Below are positions 23,182-31,569 of a DNA stretch of 64,000 nucleotides, one piece after another. The stretch is from Nocardioides sp. W7. GTDB taxonomy: Bacteria > Actinomycetota > Actinomycetes > Propionibacteriales > Nocardioidaceae. The position numbers and the translations under genes are program-made. Within the stretch, counting starts at the first letter, position 1. Each line of letters starts with the position of its first letter. The notes beneath the pieces are model-generated. The model saw nothing but the letters and a program-made list of their open reading frames with translations, had not been told where the DNA came from and searched no databases. The DNA is taken from NCBI RefSeq assembly GCF_022919075.1, contig NZ_CP095078.1, forward strand, positions 2,914,001 to 2,978,000, written 5' to 3'.

Positions 23182-23793
23182 GTGACCGAGCCTGCCCAGC
23201 CGACCCCCGCGACCCGCACCGTCGTCATCGCCGAGGACGAGGTGCTCATCCGGATGGATCTCGCCGAGATGCTCACCGAGGAGGGGTACGACGTCGTGGG
23301 CCAGGCCGGCGACGGCGCCAAGGCGATCGAGCTCGCCGAGGAGCTCCGCCCCGACCTGGTCATCCTCGACGTGAAGATGCCCGTGCTCGACGGGATCGCC
23401 GCCGCCGAGGCGATCGCGGGCCAGCGGATCGCTCCGGTCGTCATCCTGACGGCGTTCTCCCAGCGTGACCTCGTCGAGCGGGCCCGCGACGCCGGCGCCA
23501 TGGCGTACCTCGTCAAGCCGTTCAGCAAGGGCGACCTGGTGCCGGCCATCGAGATGGCCGTGAGCAGGTTCGCCGAGCTCGGCCAGCTGGAGGCGGAGGT
23601 CGCCGACCTCACCGAGCGCCTGGAGACCCGCAAGGCGGTCGACCGGGCCAAGGGGGTCCTGCAGCAGCAGCTGAGCCTCTCCGAGCCGGAGGCCTTCCGC
23701 TGGATCCAGAAGACCGCGATGGACCTGAGACTCTCGATGCGGCAGGTCGCCGAGGGCGTGATCGAGCACGGTCCGGGCCTCGCCGGGAGCTGA
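23182..23793 (+). CDS. pdtaR: ANTAR-domain response regulator (PdtaR-like)
   Basis: A 203-residue two-domain protein: a receiver domain (about 12-130) with phospho-acceptor Asp63 (VILDVKMP), the acidic pair EDE and the conserved Lys in YLVKPF; then a coiled linker and a C-terminal ANTAR RNA-binding domain (about 140-195; RKAVDRAKGVLQQQ, SEPEAFRWIQKTAM). PdtaR proteins act as transcription antiterminators activated by the kinase PdtaS, which is not in this window. The position between pyk and liv/polA matches the gene order remembered for mycobacteria and Streptomyces. No partner kinase is adjacent, as in other actinobacteria. Confidence 0.93.
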   Translation: MTEPAQPTPATRTVVIAEDEVLIRMDLAEMLTEEGYDVVGQAGDGAKAIELAEELRPDLVILDVKMPVLDGIAAAEAIAGQRIAPVVILTAFSQRDLVERARDAGAMAYLVKPFSKGDLVPAIEMAVSRFAELGQLEAEVADLTERLETRKAVDRAKGVLQQQLSLSEPEAFRWIQKTAMDLRLSMRQVAEGVIEHGPGLAGS

Positions 23794-23893
23794 CCCGCCC
23801 CGGGTCGGTGTCGCTCAGGTCACGGGTGGGTAAAGGCCGAGTCTCCCTTCGGTCGACACCGGTTGATCTGGCGCTACCCGACCGTCCGGCCCC

Positions 23894-23899
23894 TAGACT
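23894..23899 (+). promoter_or_regulatory. Putative -10 box (TAGACT) of the liv operon
   Basis: TAGACT lies 44 bases before the GTG start at 23944, which is preceded by ACGGAG. I see no clear -35 at normal spacing. Confidence 0.4.
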
Positions 23900-23943
23900 G
23901 CATCCACCCTCGCCGCTGGCGCGTGGAACGAACGGAGTTGTGT

Positions 23944-25287
23944 GTGGTTTCGCGACTGATTGCGCTGGCGGTGGTCACGGCAGCCCTGCTGTCCCCGGCC
24001 ACGGCCTTCGCCGACGAGACGTCGTCGCCCAGTCCCTCGTCGAGTCCGACGGCTCCGGCCGAGGCACCGGTGGGTGACGGCACGGCGATCAGCGTCACGC
24101 TGGCCAACGACTCGGAGAAGGGTCCGGACGGTCTGCCGGCGCCGATCGAGGGCGTGACGCTGACCGTCACCTCCGAGGACGGCGTCGAGGTCGGCGAGGA
24201 CGTCACGGACGCCGAGGGCAAGGCGAACGTTCCGCTGCCCAGTGCCGGCACCTACACCGTCACGCTCGACGAGGACACCCTGCCCGAGGGCACCGAGCTC
24301 GACTCCTCCACCCGGACCGAGCTCGAGATCCGGGTGCTGATCAGCGGGTCGGCCACCAACGCGCAGTTCCCGATCGGCGTCCAGGCGGCCGACACGACCA
24401 GCTTCGCCACGAAGCTGATCGACTCGATCGTCTCGGGCATCAAGTTCGGCCTGATCATCGCGCTCGCCGCCCTGGGGCTCTCGCTGATCTTCGGTGCGAC
24501 CGGCCTCACGAACTTCGCCCACGGCGAGCTGATCACCCTCGGTGGACTGGTGACCTACTGGTTCAACCGCGACCTGGGCCTGCCGGTGATCGTGGCCGGC
24601 ATCCTGGCCGTGATCGCGTCGGGGATCTTCGGGTGGGCGCAGGACCGGGTCCTGTGGCAGCCGCTGCGGCGCCGCGGTACGGGCCTGATCGCGATGATGA
24701 TCGTCTCGATCGGCTTCGGTCTGTTCCTGCGCAGCATCTACCAGTACCTCTTCGGCAGCTCGACGCGCTCGCTCGACCAGTACACGACGCAGGTGCGTCA
24801 CAGCTGGGGTCCGATCCACCTGGCCGACAAGGAGATCGCGATCATCCTGGTCTCGGTGGTCGCCATCGCCGTCGTGTGCATCGCGATGATGACGACCCGG
24901 CTGGGCAAGGCCATGCGCGCGGTCTCCGACAACCCCGCCCTGTCCGCCTCCTCGGGCATGCGGGTCGACGCCGTCATCCGCAACGCCTGGATCATCGGTA
25001 CGGCGCTGTCCGGCCTCGCCGGTGTGCTCTACGCGATCAACAGCCAGGTGAAGTTCGACAACGGCTTCAAGCTCCTGCTGCTGGTGTTCGCAGCTGTGAC
25101 CCTCGGCGGACTCGGCACGATCTGGGGTGCGCTGATCGGCTCGCTGGTCATCGGCATCGTGGTCGAGGTCGGCCCGACGTTCGGTGTGCCGTCCTCCATC
25201 AAGGAGGTCGGTGCCCTCGTCGTGCTCATCCTCATCCTGCTGGTCAGGCCGCAAGGCATCCTCGGCCGCCGAGAGCGGATCGGGTAG
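23944..25287 (+). CDS. livH: Branched-chain amino acid ABC transporter permease with N-terminal Ig-like domain (LivH type)
   Basis: A 447-residue permease. Residues 1-22 form a signal-like segment ending ATAFADE; a Ser/Pro-rich linker follows; residues about 45-130 look like a small beta-sandwich (DAEGKANVPLPSAGTYTVTL, a prealbumin or carboxypeptidase-regulatory-like pattern); the LivH permease core, with eight or so helices, begins near 155 (GIKFGLIIALAALGLSLIFG). A solute-facing domain in front of a LivH core is absent from the E. coli protein. Start GTG 23944 gives the signal peptide directly; longer starts would only add an Arg-rich extension. livM, livG and livF follow closely. Confidence 0.9.
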   Translation: MVSRLIALAVVTAALLSPATAFADETSSPSPSSSPTAPAEAPVGDGTAISVTLANDSEKGPDGLPAPIEGVTLTVTSEDGVEVGEDVTDAEGKANVPLPSAGTYTVTLDEDTLPEGTELDSSTRTELEIRVLISGSATNAQFPIGVQAADTTSFATKLIDSIVSGIKFGLIIALAALGLSLIFGATGLTNFAHGELITLGGLVTYWFNRDLGLPVIVAGILAVIASGIFGWAQDRVLWQPLRRRGTGLIAMMIVSIGFGLFLRSIYQYLFGSSTRSLDQYTTQVRHSWGPIHLADKEIAIILVSVVAIAVVCIAMMTTRLGKAMRAVSDNPALSASSGMRVDAVIRNAWIIGTALSGLAGVLYAINSQVKFDNGFKLLLLVFAAVTLGGLGTIWGALIGSLVIGIVVEVGPTFGVPSSIKEVGALVVLILILLVRPQGILGRRERIG

Positions 25288-25299
25288 AGGGGCAACGAC

Positions 25300-26295
25300 A
25301 TGGACTTCCTGGACATTCTCCGCTCGGCGCTGCAGCAGGCGTTCGGCCCGCAGGCGATCGTCTTCGCGCTCGCCGCCATCGGCCTGAACGTGCACTTCGG
25401 CTACACGGGCCTGCTCAACTTCGGTCAGGCCGGCTTCATGGCCGTCGGCGCCTACGGGCTCGCGGTGACCGTCGTGACCTACGACCTGCCGTTCGGTGTG
25501 GGCATCGTGGTCGCCCTGCTCGCACCCCTCGTGCTGGCCATCGTGCTCGGCATCCCGACGCTGCGACTCCGGGCCGACTACCTCGCCATCGCGACGATCG
25601 CGGCGGCCGAGGTGCTGCGCCTGATCTTCGGCGCCGTCGAGACCAAGGAGGTGTTCGGCGGCTCGAACGGGCTCACCGGCTACTCGTCGGTCTACCGGGA
25701 CCTCAACCCGTACTCCGACGGCATCGACCTCGGCTTCATCAGCTATCGCCGCGACGACCTGTGGAACATCACCGTCGGATGGACCCTCGTGGCCATCTGC
25801 TGCCTGATCGTCTGGGCGCTGATGCGCAGCCCGTGGGGCCGCGTGCTCCGCTCGATCCGCGAGGACGAGGACGCCGTGCGCTCGCTCGGGAAGAACGTCT
25901 TCTCCTACAAGATGCAGGCGCTCATCCTGGGCGGCATGATCGGCGGCCTGGCCGGCCTCTACTACGCCCTGAAGCAGTCCGCGGTCGTACCGACCGACTA
26001 CAACACCACGCTGACCTTCTACGCCTACACCGCCCTGCTCATCGGCGGTGCCGCCCGGGTGCTCGGCCCGGTGGTGGGAGCGGTCATCTTCTGGTTCCTG
26101 CTGTCGGGTCTCGGTGCCTTCTTCAGCCAGGCCACGTCGGGCGAGGACCCGTTGCTCCCGACCTGGCTGATGGACTCGACCCAGTCCAGCCTGGTGCGGT
26201 TCATCCTCACCGGGCTCGCACTCATGCTGCTGATGATCTTCCGACCTCAGGGGATCTTCGGCGACCGAAGGGAGATCGCGATCGATGGCCGCTGA
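25300..26295 (+). CDS. livM: Branched-chain amino acid ABC transporter permease (LivM type)
   Basis: A 331-residue multi-spanning permease with the LivM core: GLNVHFGYTGLLNFGQAGFM near residues 28-47, and the coupling region RSIREDEDAVRSLGKNV that contacts the ATPases. Pairs with LivH to form the membrane channel. Twelve bases separate it from livH, and its end overlaps livG by 11 bases, supporting one operon. Confidence 0.94.
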   Translation: MDFLDILRSALQQAFGPQAIVFALAAIGLNVHFGYTGLLNFGQAGFMAVGAYGLAVTVVTYDLPFGVGIVVALLAPLVLAIVLGIPTLRLRADYLAIATIAAAEVLRLIFGAVETKEVFGGSNGLTGYSSVYRDLNPYSDGIDLGFISYRRDDLWNITVGWTLVAICCLIVWALMRSPWGRVLRSIREDEDAVRSLGKNVFSYKMQALILGGMIGGLAGLYYALKQSAVVPTDYNTTLTFYAYTALLIGGAARVLGPVVGAVIFWFLLSGLGAFFSQATSGEDPLLPTWLMDSTQSSLVRFILTGLALMLLMIFRPQGIFGDRREIAIDGR

Positions 26296-27193
26296 ACTCA
26301 CGGCAGCCCAGGCTGCGCTCGCCCAGGTGGCGACCGACCCGGGGGCCAAGAAGCCGGACCCGATCATCGTCGGCAGTCAGATCACCCGCACCTTCGGCGG
26401 TCTGAAGGCCGTCGACGTCGAACACGTCGAGATCCAGCGTGGCGTCATCACCGCGCTCATCGGCCCCAACGGTGCCGGCAAGACCACCCTGTTCAACCTC
26501 CTGACGGGCTTCGACGAGCCCGACAGCGGCGAGTGGAGCTTCAACGGCCGGTCGCTGCAGAACGTGTCGGCCTACAAGGTCGCGCGGCTCGGCATGGTCC
26601 GGACCTTCCAGCTGACCAAGGTGCTGGCCAAGCTGACCGTCATCGAGAACATGCGTCTCGGCGCGACCGGCCAGAAGGGCGAGCGGTTCTGGCTGGCCCC
26701 GTTCAAGTGGCTCTGGAAGGGCCAGGAGAACGAGATCACCGCCCGGGCCGACGACCTGCTCGCACGGTTCATGCTCGACGCCAAGCGCGAGGACTTCGCC
26801 GGCTCGCTCTCGGGCGGCCAGCGCAAGCTCCTCGAGATGGCGCGGGCCCTGATGGTCGACCCCGAGCTGATCATGCTCGACGAGCCCATGGCGGGGGTGA
26901 ACCCCGCGCTCAAGCAGTCGCTGCTCACCCACGTCCAGTCCCTGCGCGACGAGGGCCGCACGGTGCTGTTCGTCGAGCACGACATGGACATGGTCCGCCA
27001 CATCTCGGACTGGGTGATCGTGATGGCCCAGGGCCAGATCGTCGCCGAGGGCTCGCCTGCCTCGGTGATGGCCGACCAGCGGGTCATCGACGCCTACCTC
27101 GGCGCCCACCACGACACCGACCTCAGCGAGCTCGACGAGGCGGCCCTCGGGGCCGAGGTCGAGGCGGAGATGGAGCAGGAGGAGAAGGCATGA
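26285..27193 (+). CDS. livG: Branched-chain amino acid ABC transporter ATPase (LivG type)
   Basis: A 302-residue ATPase: Walker A GPNGAGKTT, signature LSGGQRK, Walker B LIMLDEPMAG and the switch His in VEHDMDMV are all intact. LivG and LivF form the heterodimeric motor. An extra ~28 residues precede the ABC core, and the C-terminus ends in an acidic tail (EAEMEQEEKA) absent from short LivG proteins. ATGA overlap with livF. Confidence 0.94.
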   Translation: MAAELTAAQAALAQVATDPGAKKPDPIIVGSQITRTFGGLKAVDVEHVEIQRGVITALIGPNGAGKTTLFNLLTGFDEPDSGEWSFNGRSLQNVSAYKVARLGMVRTFQLTKVLAKLTVIENMRLGATGQKGERFWLAPFKWLWKGQENEITARADDLLARFMLDAKREDFAGSLSGGQRKLLEMARALMVDPELIMLDEPMAGVNPALKQSLLTHVQSLRDEGRTVLFVEHDMDMVRHISDWVIVMAQGQIVAEGSPASVMADQRVIDAYLGAHHDTDLSELDEAALGAEVEAEMEQEEKA

Positions 27194-27960
27194 GCGAGAC
27201 CAACATCGAGCGCGAGCAGCACCTGGCCAGGGCCGACGGGGCCGTGCTGCGCGCGGACAACCTGATCGCCGGCTACCTGCCCGGCGTCAACATCCTCAAC
27301 GGTGCCGACCTGTACTGCCAGCCCGGCGAGCTGGTCGGCATCATCGGACCGAACGGCGCCGGCAAGTCGACCCTGCTCAAGGCGCTCTTCGGCCTGGTCA
27401 AGGTGCACACCGGGAAGGTGCTGCTGAAGGGTGACGACATCACCAACCAGCGCGCCGACCAGCTGGTGAGCAAGGGCATCGGCTTCGTGCCTCAGAGCAA
27501 CAACGTCTTCCCGAGCCTGACCATCGAGGAGAACCTCGAGATGGGCTGCTACCAGGCGCCCAAGACGTTCCACGAGCGGTTCGACTTCGTCACCGACCTG
27601 TTCCCGACCCTGGGCACCCGCCGCAAGCAGCGCGCGGGCTCGCTGTCGGGCGGTGAGCGGCAGATGGTCGCGATGGGCCGGGCGCTGATGATGAGCCCCT
27701 CCGTGCTGCTGCTGGACGAGCCCTCCGCGGGTCTGTCGCCGGTCATGCAGGACGAGGTGTTCGTGCAGACGCGCAAGATCAACAAGGCCGGCGTCTCGGT
27801 GATCATGGTCGAGCAGAACGCCCGCCGCTGCCTGCAGATCTGCGACCGCGGTTACGTCCTCGACCAGGGCCGCAACGCCTACAGCGGCACCGGCAAGTCG
27901 CTCGCCGACGACCCGAAGGTCATCGAGCTCTACCTCGGCACCCTCGGCGCCGCCAGCTGA
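27190..27960 (+). CDS. livF: Branched-chain amino acid ABC transporter ATPase (LivF type)
   Basis: A 256-residue ATPase with Walker A GPNGAGKST, signature LSGGERQ, Walker B LLLDEPSAGLSP and a VEQN segment where LivF proteins replace the switch His by Gln, as expected for LivF. Start ATG 27190 overlaps livG. It closes the transporter operon; a strong hairpin terminator begins 13 bases after its stop. Confidence 0.94.
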   Translation: MSETNIEREQHLARADGAVLRADNLIAGYLPGVNILNGADLYCQPGELVGIIGPNGAGKSTLLKALFGLVKVHTGKVLLKGDDITNQRADQLVSKGIGFVPQSNNVFPSLTIEENLEMGCYQAPKTFHERFDFVTDLFPTLGTRRKQRAGSLSGGERQMVAMGRALMMSPSVLLLDEPSAGLSPVMQDEVFVQTRKINKAGVSVIMVEQNARRCLQICDRGYVLDQGRNAYSGTGKSLADDPKVIELYLGTLGAAS

Positions 27961-27973
27961 ACGCACGCATCAC

Positions 27974-28012
27974 CAGCAGGGCCCGGGAGCGACTCGCTCC
28001 CGGGCCCTGCTG
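27974..28012 (+). terminator. Hairpin terminator after livF (18-bp perfect stem)
   Basis: CAGCAGGGCCCGGGAGCG (27974-27991) pairs fully with 27995-28012 around an ACT loop. There is no T-run, as is common in high-GC actinobacteria. The palindrome could work in both directions. Confidence 0.8.
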
Positions 28013-28099
28013 CTGTTCCGGGTCGGGTGCCGACGTCGTACGGGCGGGCCGTCGGGCGCGAGCGCCTGAGACGTCACGGGCGCGACGCCCCCGGGTACG

Positions 28100-28136
28100 C
28101 AGCAGGGCCCCGGAGCGGTGCTCCGGGGCCCTGCTG
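28100..28136 (-). terminator. Hairpin terminator after the liv binding-protein gene (17-bp perfect stem)
   Basis: CAGCAGGGCCCCGGAGC (28100-28116) pairs fully with 28120-28136 around a three-base loop. It lies 20 bases beyond the stop of the minus-strand gene. Its arm is nearly the same as that of the hairpin at 27974, suggesting a recent duplication. The stretch 28013-28099 between them shows nothing else. Confidence 0.8.
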
Positions 28137-28156
28137 GTGGTGCGGGTGCTGCTGGA

Positions 28157-29467
28157 TCAGATGTTGCCGCTGATGAACTTGACCGGCGCGATCTTGTTCT
28201 TGGCGTCGTACTCGTAGATGCCGATCGAGGCAGCCGTCGGGCTGCCCGTCTCGCCGAGCTCGATCGGGCCGGAGACACCGTCGTAGTCGATGTCGGCCGA
28301 CGCGTCCTCGGTCAGGAGTGCGGCGCACGCCTCGAACGAGTCGCACTTCTCGCCGCCGGTGGTGACGTCGACGATCTGGCTGGCGATGGCCTCACCGGCG
28401 TCGCTGCCGGCCGCGATGGCCGCGAGCGCCGAGACGATGACGGCGTCGTAGGACTCACCGGCGTAGGCGTAGTCGGTCAGCTTGTCGTTGACCGTCGCGA
28501 GGCGCTCGCGGAAGTCGCCCGCGGTCTCGGCACCGGGGATGGTGCCCTTGGTGCCCTGCAGGGCACCGCCCGGGAGCGGGGTCGTCGAGTCGTCGCTGTA
28601 GTCGGCGGTGTTGCCGTCCACGAAGTACGTCGGCACGTCCTTGGGACCGGCACCCGCGGCGATGAGCTGCGGGATGATGGCAGCCGTCTCCTCGAAGCCG
28701 ATCAGGACCAGTGCATCGGCGCCGGAGCCGGCGACCTCCTGGACCTGGGTGTCGTAGGACTGCGCCTTCTCGCCGTAGAACACCGTCTCGCCGGCCACCG
28801 CGGAGCCCTGGGACTCCAGGTTCTTCTGGACCTCGGAGGCGAGGGTCTCGCCGTAGGCGTCCTGGCGGGCCAGGACGGCGACGTTCTTGCGGCCGTCCTC
28901 GACGAGCAGGTTGGCGAGGACGGCACCCTGGAGGATGTCGGACGGCGCCGTGCGGAAGTACTGGTCGGGGTTGGCGTAGTCACCCTCGTCGAACGCCGTG
29001 GAGGTGTTCGCGGGGGAGAACATGACCGAGCCGGCCGACATGATCTTGTCGATCACGGTCAGCGACACACCCGACGAGGCCGCGCCGACGATGACGTCGG
29101 AGCCGGCGTCGAGCAGCTTGTCGGTCTCGGACGGGGCGATGCCCGAGTCGGTGTCGCCCGAGTCGCCGCGCACGTGCACGACATCGGCGCCGTTCACGCC
29201 GCCGGCGGCATTGATGTCGGCGACCGCGAGGTCGACACCGGCGAACTCCGGCGGGCCGAGGTACGCCAGGCTGCCGGTCTGCGGGAGCAGGGAGCCGAAC
29301 GTCAGCGTGCCGTCGCCCTTGGCGACCGGTGCCTTGTCCTCGCTGCTGCTCTCGCTCGGCTTGTCGGTCGAGGTGGGCTCGCTCTCGTCGTCGCCGCAGC
29401 CGGCGAGCACCAGCGCGCTCGCGGCCGTCACGGCGGCCAAGCGGAGAGTCAGGGAATTGCGCTTCAT
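28157..29467 (-). CDS. Branched-chain amino acid ABC transporter substrate-binding lipoprotein (LivK-like)
   Basis: A 436-residue lipoprotein: signal peptide with lipobox LVLAGC (Cys at 24), a Ser/Glu/Thr-rich linker (about 27-52), then a type I periplasmic-binding fold (FGSLLPQTGSLAYLGPP, GVDLAVADINAAGG). It captures the substrate outside the membrane and delivers it to LivHM. It faces the livHMGF operon across two terminators rather than leading it, so it has its own promoter and can be made in excess. Start ATG 29467 has CGGAGGAT upstream. Confidence 0.93.
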   Translation of the reverse strand: MKRNSLTLRLAAVTAASALVLAGCGDDESEPTSTDKPSESSSEDKAPVAKGDGTLTFGSLLPQTGSLAYLGPPEFAGVDLAVADINAAGGVNGADVVHVRGDSGDTDSGIAPSETDKLLDAGSDVIVGAASSGVSLTVIDKIMSAGSVMFSPANTSTAFDEGDYANPDQYFRTAPSDILQGAVLANLLVEDGRKNVAVLARQDAYGETLASEVQKNLESQGSAVAGETVFYGEKAQSYDTQVQEVAGSGADALVLIGFEETAAIIPQLIAAGAGPKDVPTYFVDGNTADYSDDSTTPLPGGALQGTKGTIPGAETAGDFRERLATVNDKLTDYAYAGESYDAVIVSALAAIAAGSDAGEAIASQIVDVTTGGEKCDSFEACAALLTEDASADIDYDGVSGPIELGETGSPTAASIGIYEYDAKNKIAPVKFISGNI

Positions 29468-29567
29468 CTATCCTCCGGGGTTATCACGAAGCACCATGCA
29501 GGCATGGGCACCAGCAAGCACGGTAGTGCGATGCTCGGGCTTTGGTGGCTGGGTCGCCCACCTGTTG

Positions 29568-29596
29568 TCTTTTGTGGCCGTTTTGTGACCAAGCGG
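29568..29596 (-). promoter_or_regulatory. Repeat and dyad upstream of the liv binding-protein gene
   Basis: Two tandem 11-base units (TCTTTTGTGGC 29568-29578 and CGTTTTGTGAC 29579-29589, plus-strand reading) share TTTTGTGRC at one-turn spacing. The second overlaps a 19-base imperfect dyad CCGTTTTGTGACCAAGCGG (29578-29596), which resembles the arms of the inverted repeat at 3721-3782. The element lies about 100 bases before the start codon. A regulator site is inferred; which one is unknown. Confidence 0.45.
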
Positions 29597-29636
29597 ACGT
29601 TTTGAGCTGCGTCACACCACCGGTGGTACGTCGCCG

Positions 29637-30383
29637 TCACCGGAACGCGGCGACCCCGGCGACGAGCAGCGGCGCCACGACGAGTGCCGGGAGCAGGTCC
29701 GCCACCGGGACGTCCCGGACGCGCAGCAGCCGGAGAGCCATCCCGACCAGGAGCAGGCCCCCGACGGCGGTGACGGCGGCCAGGTGGGCGTCGGGCAGCA
29801 CGTCGCCGAGGGCCAGCCCCGCCAGGGTCAGGCTGCCCTGGACGACCACGATGGTCACGACGCTCGCGACCACGCCCCAGCCGAAGGACGCGGCGAACGC
29901 GATGGCCGCGAACCCGTCGAGGGCGGACTTCAAGAAGAGCTGGTCGGCACCGTTGCCGAGCCCGTCGTTCAACGACCCGAGGATCGTCAGGGGGCCGGTG
30001 CAGAAGAGCAGCGAGGAGGCGACGTACCCCTCGATGAAGCGCTGGCGCTCCGCCGAGCCGGTCGGACCGACGAGCCGGCGCTGCAGCCAGCCGCCGAACG
30101 ACACGACGCCGCTCTCGATACCGAGCAGCGAGCCCACGATCCCACCGATCAGCAGCGCGCCGAGCACGATCAGCATCGGAGCGCTGTCGCCGACCGCGGC
30201 GGCCAGGGCCGGGTCGAGCACGGCCACCGCGTTCGTGGCCGCGATCAGGAGCGTGACCAGGCCGAGGGCGTCCGTGACGACCTCACGGGTGCGCATCGGG
30301 AGCCGGTTGCCGAGCAGGATCCCGAGCAGCGCGCCGACCAGCACCGCGGCCACGTTCACGATCGTCCCGATCCCTGGGAACAC
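29637..30383 (-). CDS. DUF554 family membrane protein
   Basis: A 248-residue protein with about seven hydrophobic helices. The start FPGIGTIVNVAAVLVGALLG with the following LGNRLP, the central LGSLNDGLGNGADQLFLKSALDGFAAIAFA and the overall length are the DUF554 (YdfK/YqgA-like) pattern. Function is not established in the family. Start GTG 30383 has GAGGAGGG upstream. Divergent from the GNAT-like gene, with a 117-base gap that shows no clear motif. Confidence 0.88.
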   Translation of the reverse strand: MFPGIGTIVNVAAVLVGALLGILLGNRLPMRTREVVTDALGLVTLLIAATNAVAVLDPALAAAVGDSAPMLIVLGALLIGGIVGSLLGIESGVVSFGGWLQRRLVGPTGSAERQRFIEGYVASSLLFCTGPLTILGSLNDGLGNGADQLFLKSALDGFAAIAFAASFGWGVVASVVTIVVVQGSLTLAGLALGDVLPDAHLAAVTAVGGLLLVGMALRLLRVRDVPVADLLPALVVAPLLVAGVAAFR

Positions 30384-30500
30384 CGTCGACCCTCCTCTGC
30401 CGTCATCAGCCTGCAGAGAGTAGCCTCGGACGGGAGTCGCGTTCACGGGACCGGACTGCGCGCTCGCCCACACCAGGAAGGCGTGGAAGGCCATGAACCG

Positions 30501-31076
30501 ATGATGCGGACACTTGTGTCCCTGCGGTGCGCGGTGCTCAGCGACGCCCCGTTCCTGGCGACGTTGTGGGAGGGCGGGATCCGGCGCGCCGACCGTGGCG
30601 AGCAGATCGCCGACCTCGAGCTGATCATCAAGAACGCGAGCGAGTCGCCGGACGCGAAGATCGTCGTCGCCGACTACGACGGCAGCCCGGCGGGCGCGGT
30701 CTACCTGAGGCTGACCACGCTCAGCGCGATCAACCTGGAGCCGACCGTGCAGGCGCTCTCGCCGCACGTGCTGCCGGAGTTCCGTCGGCACGGGGTCGGA
30801 CGCACCCTCATGGAGGCGGCGGTCAGCTTCGCCGAGGAGCTCGGCGTCGGCCAGCTCGCCACGGCGGCGGCGTCCAGCTCGCGCGACGGCAACCGGTTCA
30901 TGGCGCGGCTCGCCCTGGGCCCGCAGGCGGTGCTGCGGGTGGCTCCCACGCACGCGGTGCGCGCCCGACTGGTCGCCCAGCGGCCCAGCCTGCACCGCGG
31001 TGGCGGCCGTCAGCTCGGGCAGGTGCTCGCAGCCCGGCGGTCGCTGAGGCGCTCGCAGGCCGCGGACGCGGGCTGA
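30501..31076 (+). CDS. GNAT-family acetyltransferase-like protein
   Basis: A 191-residue protein with a GNAT core: FRRHGVGRTLMEAAVSFAEELGV matches motif A (acetyl-CoA pyrophosphate loop, Q/RxxGxG/A). N-terminal strands include the substrate side (DAPFLATLWEGG). The last 50 residues are Arg-rich and not part of the fold. Start ATG 30501 (or 30504) follows GGAAGG by about ten bases. Substrate unknown. Convergent with the thioesterase gene. Confidence 0.75.
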   Translation: MMRTLVSLRCAVLSDAPFLATLWEGGIRRADRGEQIADLELIIKNASESPDAKIVVADYDGSPAGAVYLRLTTLSAINLEPTVQALSPHVLPEFRRHGVGRTLMEAAVSFAEELGVGQLATAAASSSRDGNRFMARLALGPQAVLRVAPTHAVRARLVAQRPSLHRGGGRQLGQVLAARRSLRRSQAADAG

Positions 31077-31083
31077 GGCCGCC

Positions 31084-31527
31084 CTACATCCCGACGCGCT
31101 CGCGGGGGATGAGCGAGCAGGTGATCCGCGAGGTGCAGACCCGCTTGCCGCGCTCGTCGCTGATCACGACCTCCCAGCAGGCGGTCGTCCGACCCAGGTG
31201 GACCGGGGTGGCGACGCCGGTGACGATGCCCGCGGTCGCGGAGCGGTGATGGGTCGCGTTGATGTCGACGCCGACGGCCACCCGGTCCGGGTGCGCGTTG
31301 ATCGCGGAGCCGATCGAGCCGAGCGTCTCGGCGAGCACCACCGACGCCCCGCCGTGCAGCAGGCCGTAGGGCTGGGTGTTGCCCTCGACCGGCATGGTCC
31401 CGACGACCCGGTCCGCGGAGATCTCGACGAGCTCGATGCCCATCCGCTCGTTCAGCCCGCCCATGCCCTGGGGCATCGCGGCGACGAACTCCTCGACCGA
31501 CAGCAGCTGTCGCGCGTCTTCGCTCAT
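31084..31527 (-). CDS. PaaI-type hotdog thioesterase
   Basis: A 147-residue hotdog protein that probably hydrolyses acyl-CoA esters. The family segment YGLLHGGASVVLAETLGS contains the conserved HGG and the acidic residue on the hotdog helix, and AVGVDINATHHRSA the second active-site strand. Start ATG 31527 with AGGATGGGG upstream. Divergent from polA with a 42-base gap holding the polA promoter. This gene is regularly found next to polA in actinobacteria (from memory). Confidence 0.9.
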   Translation of the reverse strand: MSEDARQLLSVEEFVAAMPQGMGGLNERMGIELVEISADRVVGTMPVEGNTQPYGLLHGGASVVLAETLGSIGSAINAHPDRVAVGVDINATHHRSATAGIVTGVATPVHLGRTTACWEVVISDERGKRVCTSRITCSLIPRERVGM

Positions 31528-31557
31528 GGCCCCATCCTGCCTGTCGGCGGGCGCCGC

Positions 31558-31563
31558 TAGAGT
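31558..31563 (+). promoter_or_regulatory. -10 box (TAGAGT) of polA, leaderless start
   Basis: TAGAGT ends six bases before GTG 31570. No ribosome site is present in between, so the message is probably leaderless. Confidence 0.5.
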
Positions 31564-31569
31564 CGGCGG

